Shown piece by piece: positions 22,244 to 22,497 of a stretch of DNA of 22,497 bases; the first letter of the stretch is position 1, and every line of letters starts with the position of its first letter. The DNA is from Flammeovirgaceae bacterium UBA5008 (GTDB lineage Bacteria > Bacteroidota > Bacteroidia > Cytophagales > Cyclobacteriaceae). Location of the stretch: assembly GCA_002398365.1 (NCBI GenBank), contig DGYK01000007.1, forward strand, positions 1 to 22,497, given 5' to 3'. The position numbers were made by a program, and so were the translations under genes. Under the pieces are notes generated by a model. That model made no database searches. It saw nothing but the letters and a program-made list of their open reading frames with translations, and was not told the origin of the DNA.

Positions 22244-22251
22244 TACATTTG
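22244..22251 (+). promoter_or_regulatory. Candidate -7 box (TACATTTG) for tgt
   Basis: TACATTTG matches TAnnTTTG. The start of transcription would fall within a few bases of the ATG at 22258, which implies a leaderless or nearly leaderless transcript. A TTG at 22216-22218 is 25 bp upstream, longer than the usual spacer, so this call is weak. Confidence 0.35.
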
Positions 22252-22257
22252 CGGGCC

Positions 22258-22497
22258 ATGAAATTTACGCTCACGCATCAAGATCCCCAATCCAAAGCAC
22301 GAAGTGGCGTGATCACTACCGATCACGGAGAAATTCCCACCCCGATTTTTATGCCCGTGGGCACTGCCGGTTCTGTGAAGGCCGTGCACCAACGCGAACT
22401 CAAAGAAGATATTGATGCGAAGATCATTTTAGGTAACACGTATCATTTATATCTGCGTCCGGGCTTGTCGCTACTCGAAACAGCGGGAGGCTTACAT
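22258..22497 (+). CDS. tgt: tRNA-guanine transglycosylase (partial, N-terminus only)
   Basis: Exchanges guanine 34 for a queuosine precursor in GUN-anticodon tRNAs; cytoplasmic. Only the first 80 residues are in the window. They carry the family N-terminus: KFTLTHQDPQSKARSGVITT, TPIFMPVGTAGSVKAV and IILGNTYHLYLRPG, ending at GGLH. The active-site aspartates and zinc site lie beyond the right edge. ATG 22258 is the canonical start for this family in Bacteroidota. It is divergent from the glycosyltransferase. Confidence 0.95.
   Translation, partial: MKFTLTHQDPQSKARSGVITTDHGEIPTPIFMPVGTAGSVKAVHQRELKEDIDAKIILGNTYHLYLRPGLSLLETAGGLH

Noticed and set aside
1..22497. CRISPR array, IS element, prophage or phage-defence island
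   Set aside because: No evenly spaced direct repeats, transposase, integrase, cas or known defence gene is visible in any frame beyond the VapBC-like pair.

Overview
The window looks like chromosome from a member of the Bacteroidota, most likely Cytophagales-like. Evidence: several promoter candidates match the Bacteroidota -7 box TAnnTTTG, starts lack obvious Shine-Dalgarno sequences, and the families are typical of the phylum (DUF4197, LptD with an adjacent amidase and MCE pair, IscA-like protein with a C-terminal GADAxGF motif, a DivIVA-domain protein beside folB). Intergenic DNA is AT-rich with short slipped repeats. Apart from the two edge genes, one tRNA and two structured repeats, it is a dense housekeeping and envelope region with no prophage, CRISPR array or IS element visible.

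Layout. 1-561 (minus): VapBC-like toxin-antitoxin pair, toxin cut by the window edge. 575-1291 (minus): secreted DUF4197 protein. 1425-1534 (plus): a three-stem structured repeat. 1548-2810 (minus): FMN-dependent 2-hydroxyacid oxidase. 2897-4520 (minus): three closely packed genes (membrane-anchored protein, TIP30-like reductase, dtd). 4587-5077 (plus): small acidic protein overlapping an IscA-like gene. 5125-6194 (minus): DivIVA-domain protein and folB, overlapping by 4 nt. 6433-7359 (plus): a small lipoprotein that I read as a stand-alone MCE (MlaD-like) domain, then DUF1801. 7360-9413 (minus): WD40 protein and CapA-type phosphoesterase. 9479-10652 (plus): phosphopantetheinyl transferase and redoxin, ended by tandem palindromes. 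10776-11630 (minus): transglutaminase-like protein.

11724-15138 (minus) holds an amidase (GTG start), an MCE/MlaD protein (GTG start) and an acyl-CoA carboxylase beta subunit; the divergent lptD (plus) runs to 18094. Between amidase and lptD sit a good lptD promoter and a second copy of the structured repeat, in the opposite orientation to the first; it reaches almost to the LptD signal peptide and makes the lptD start unclear. 18106-19527 (minus): CstB-like persulfide dioxygenase-rhodanese fusion. 19711-20124 (minus): unknown membrane protein. 20285-20356 (minus): tRNA-Arg(CCG). 20424-22129 (minus): glycosyltransferase (TTG start) and ECF sigma factor, overlapping by 16 nt. 22258-end (plus): start of tgt.

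Functionally, the strongest theme is the cell envelope: LptD (LPS export), amidase (peptidoglycan hydrolysis), two MCE-domain proteins (lipid transport), a glycosyltransferase and a sigma factor. I did not find a clear new defence or mobile system. The most interesting points are the paired structured repeats, whose stems are preserved by different bases in the two copies, the lptD 5' end, the orphan MCE lipoprotein, and the tandem TGGACATAT palindromes.
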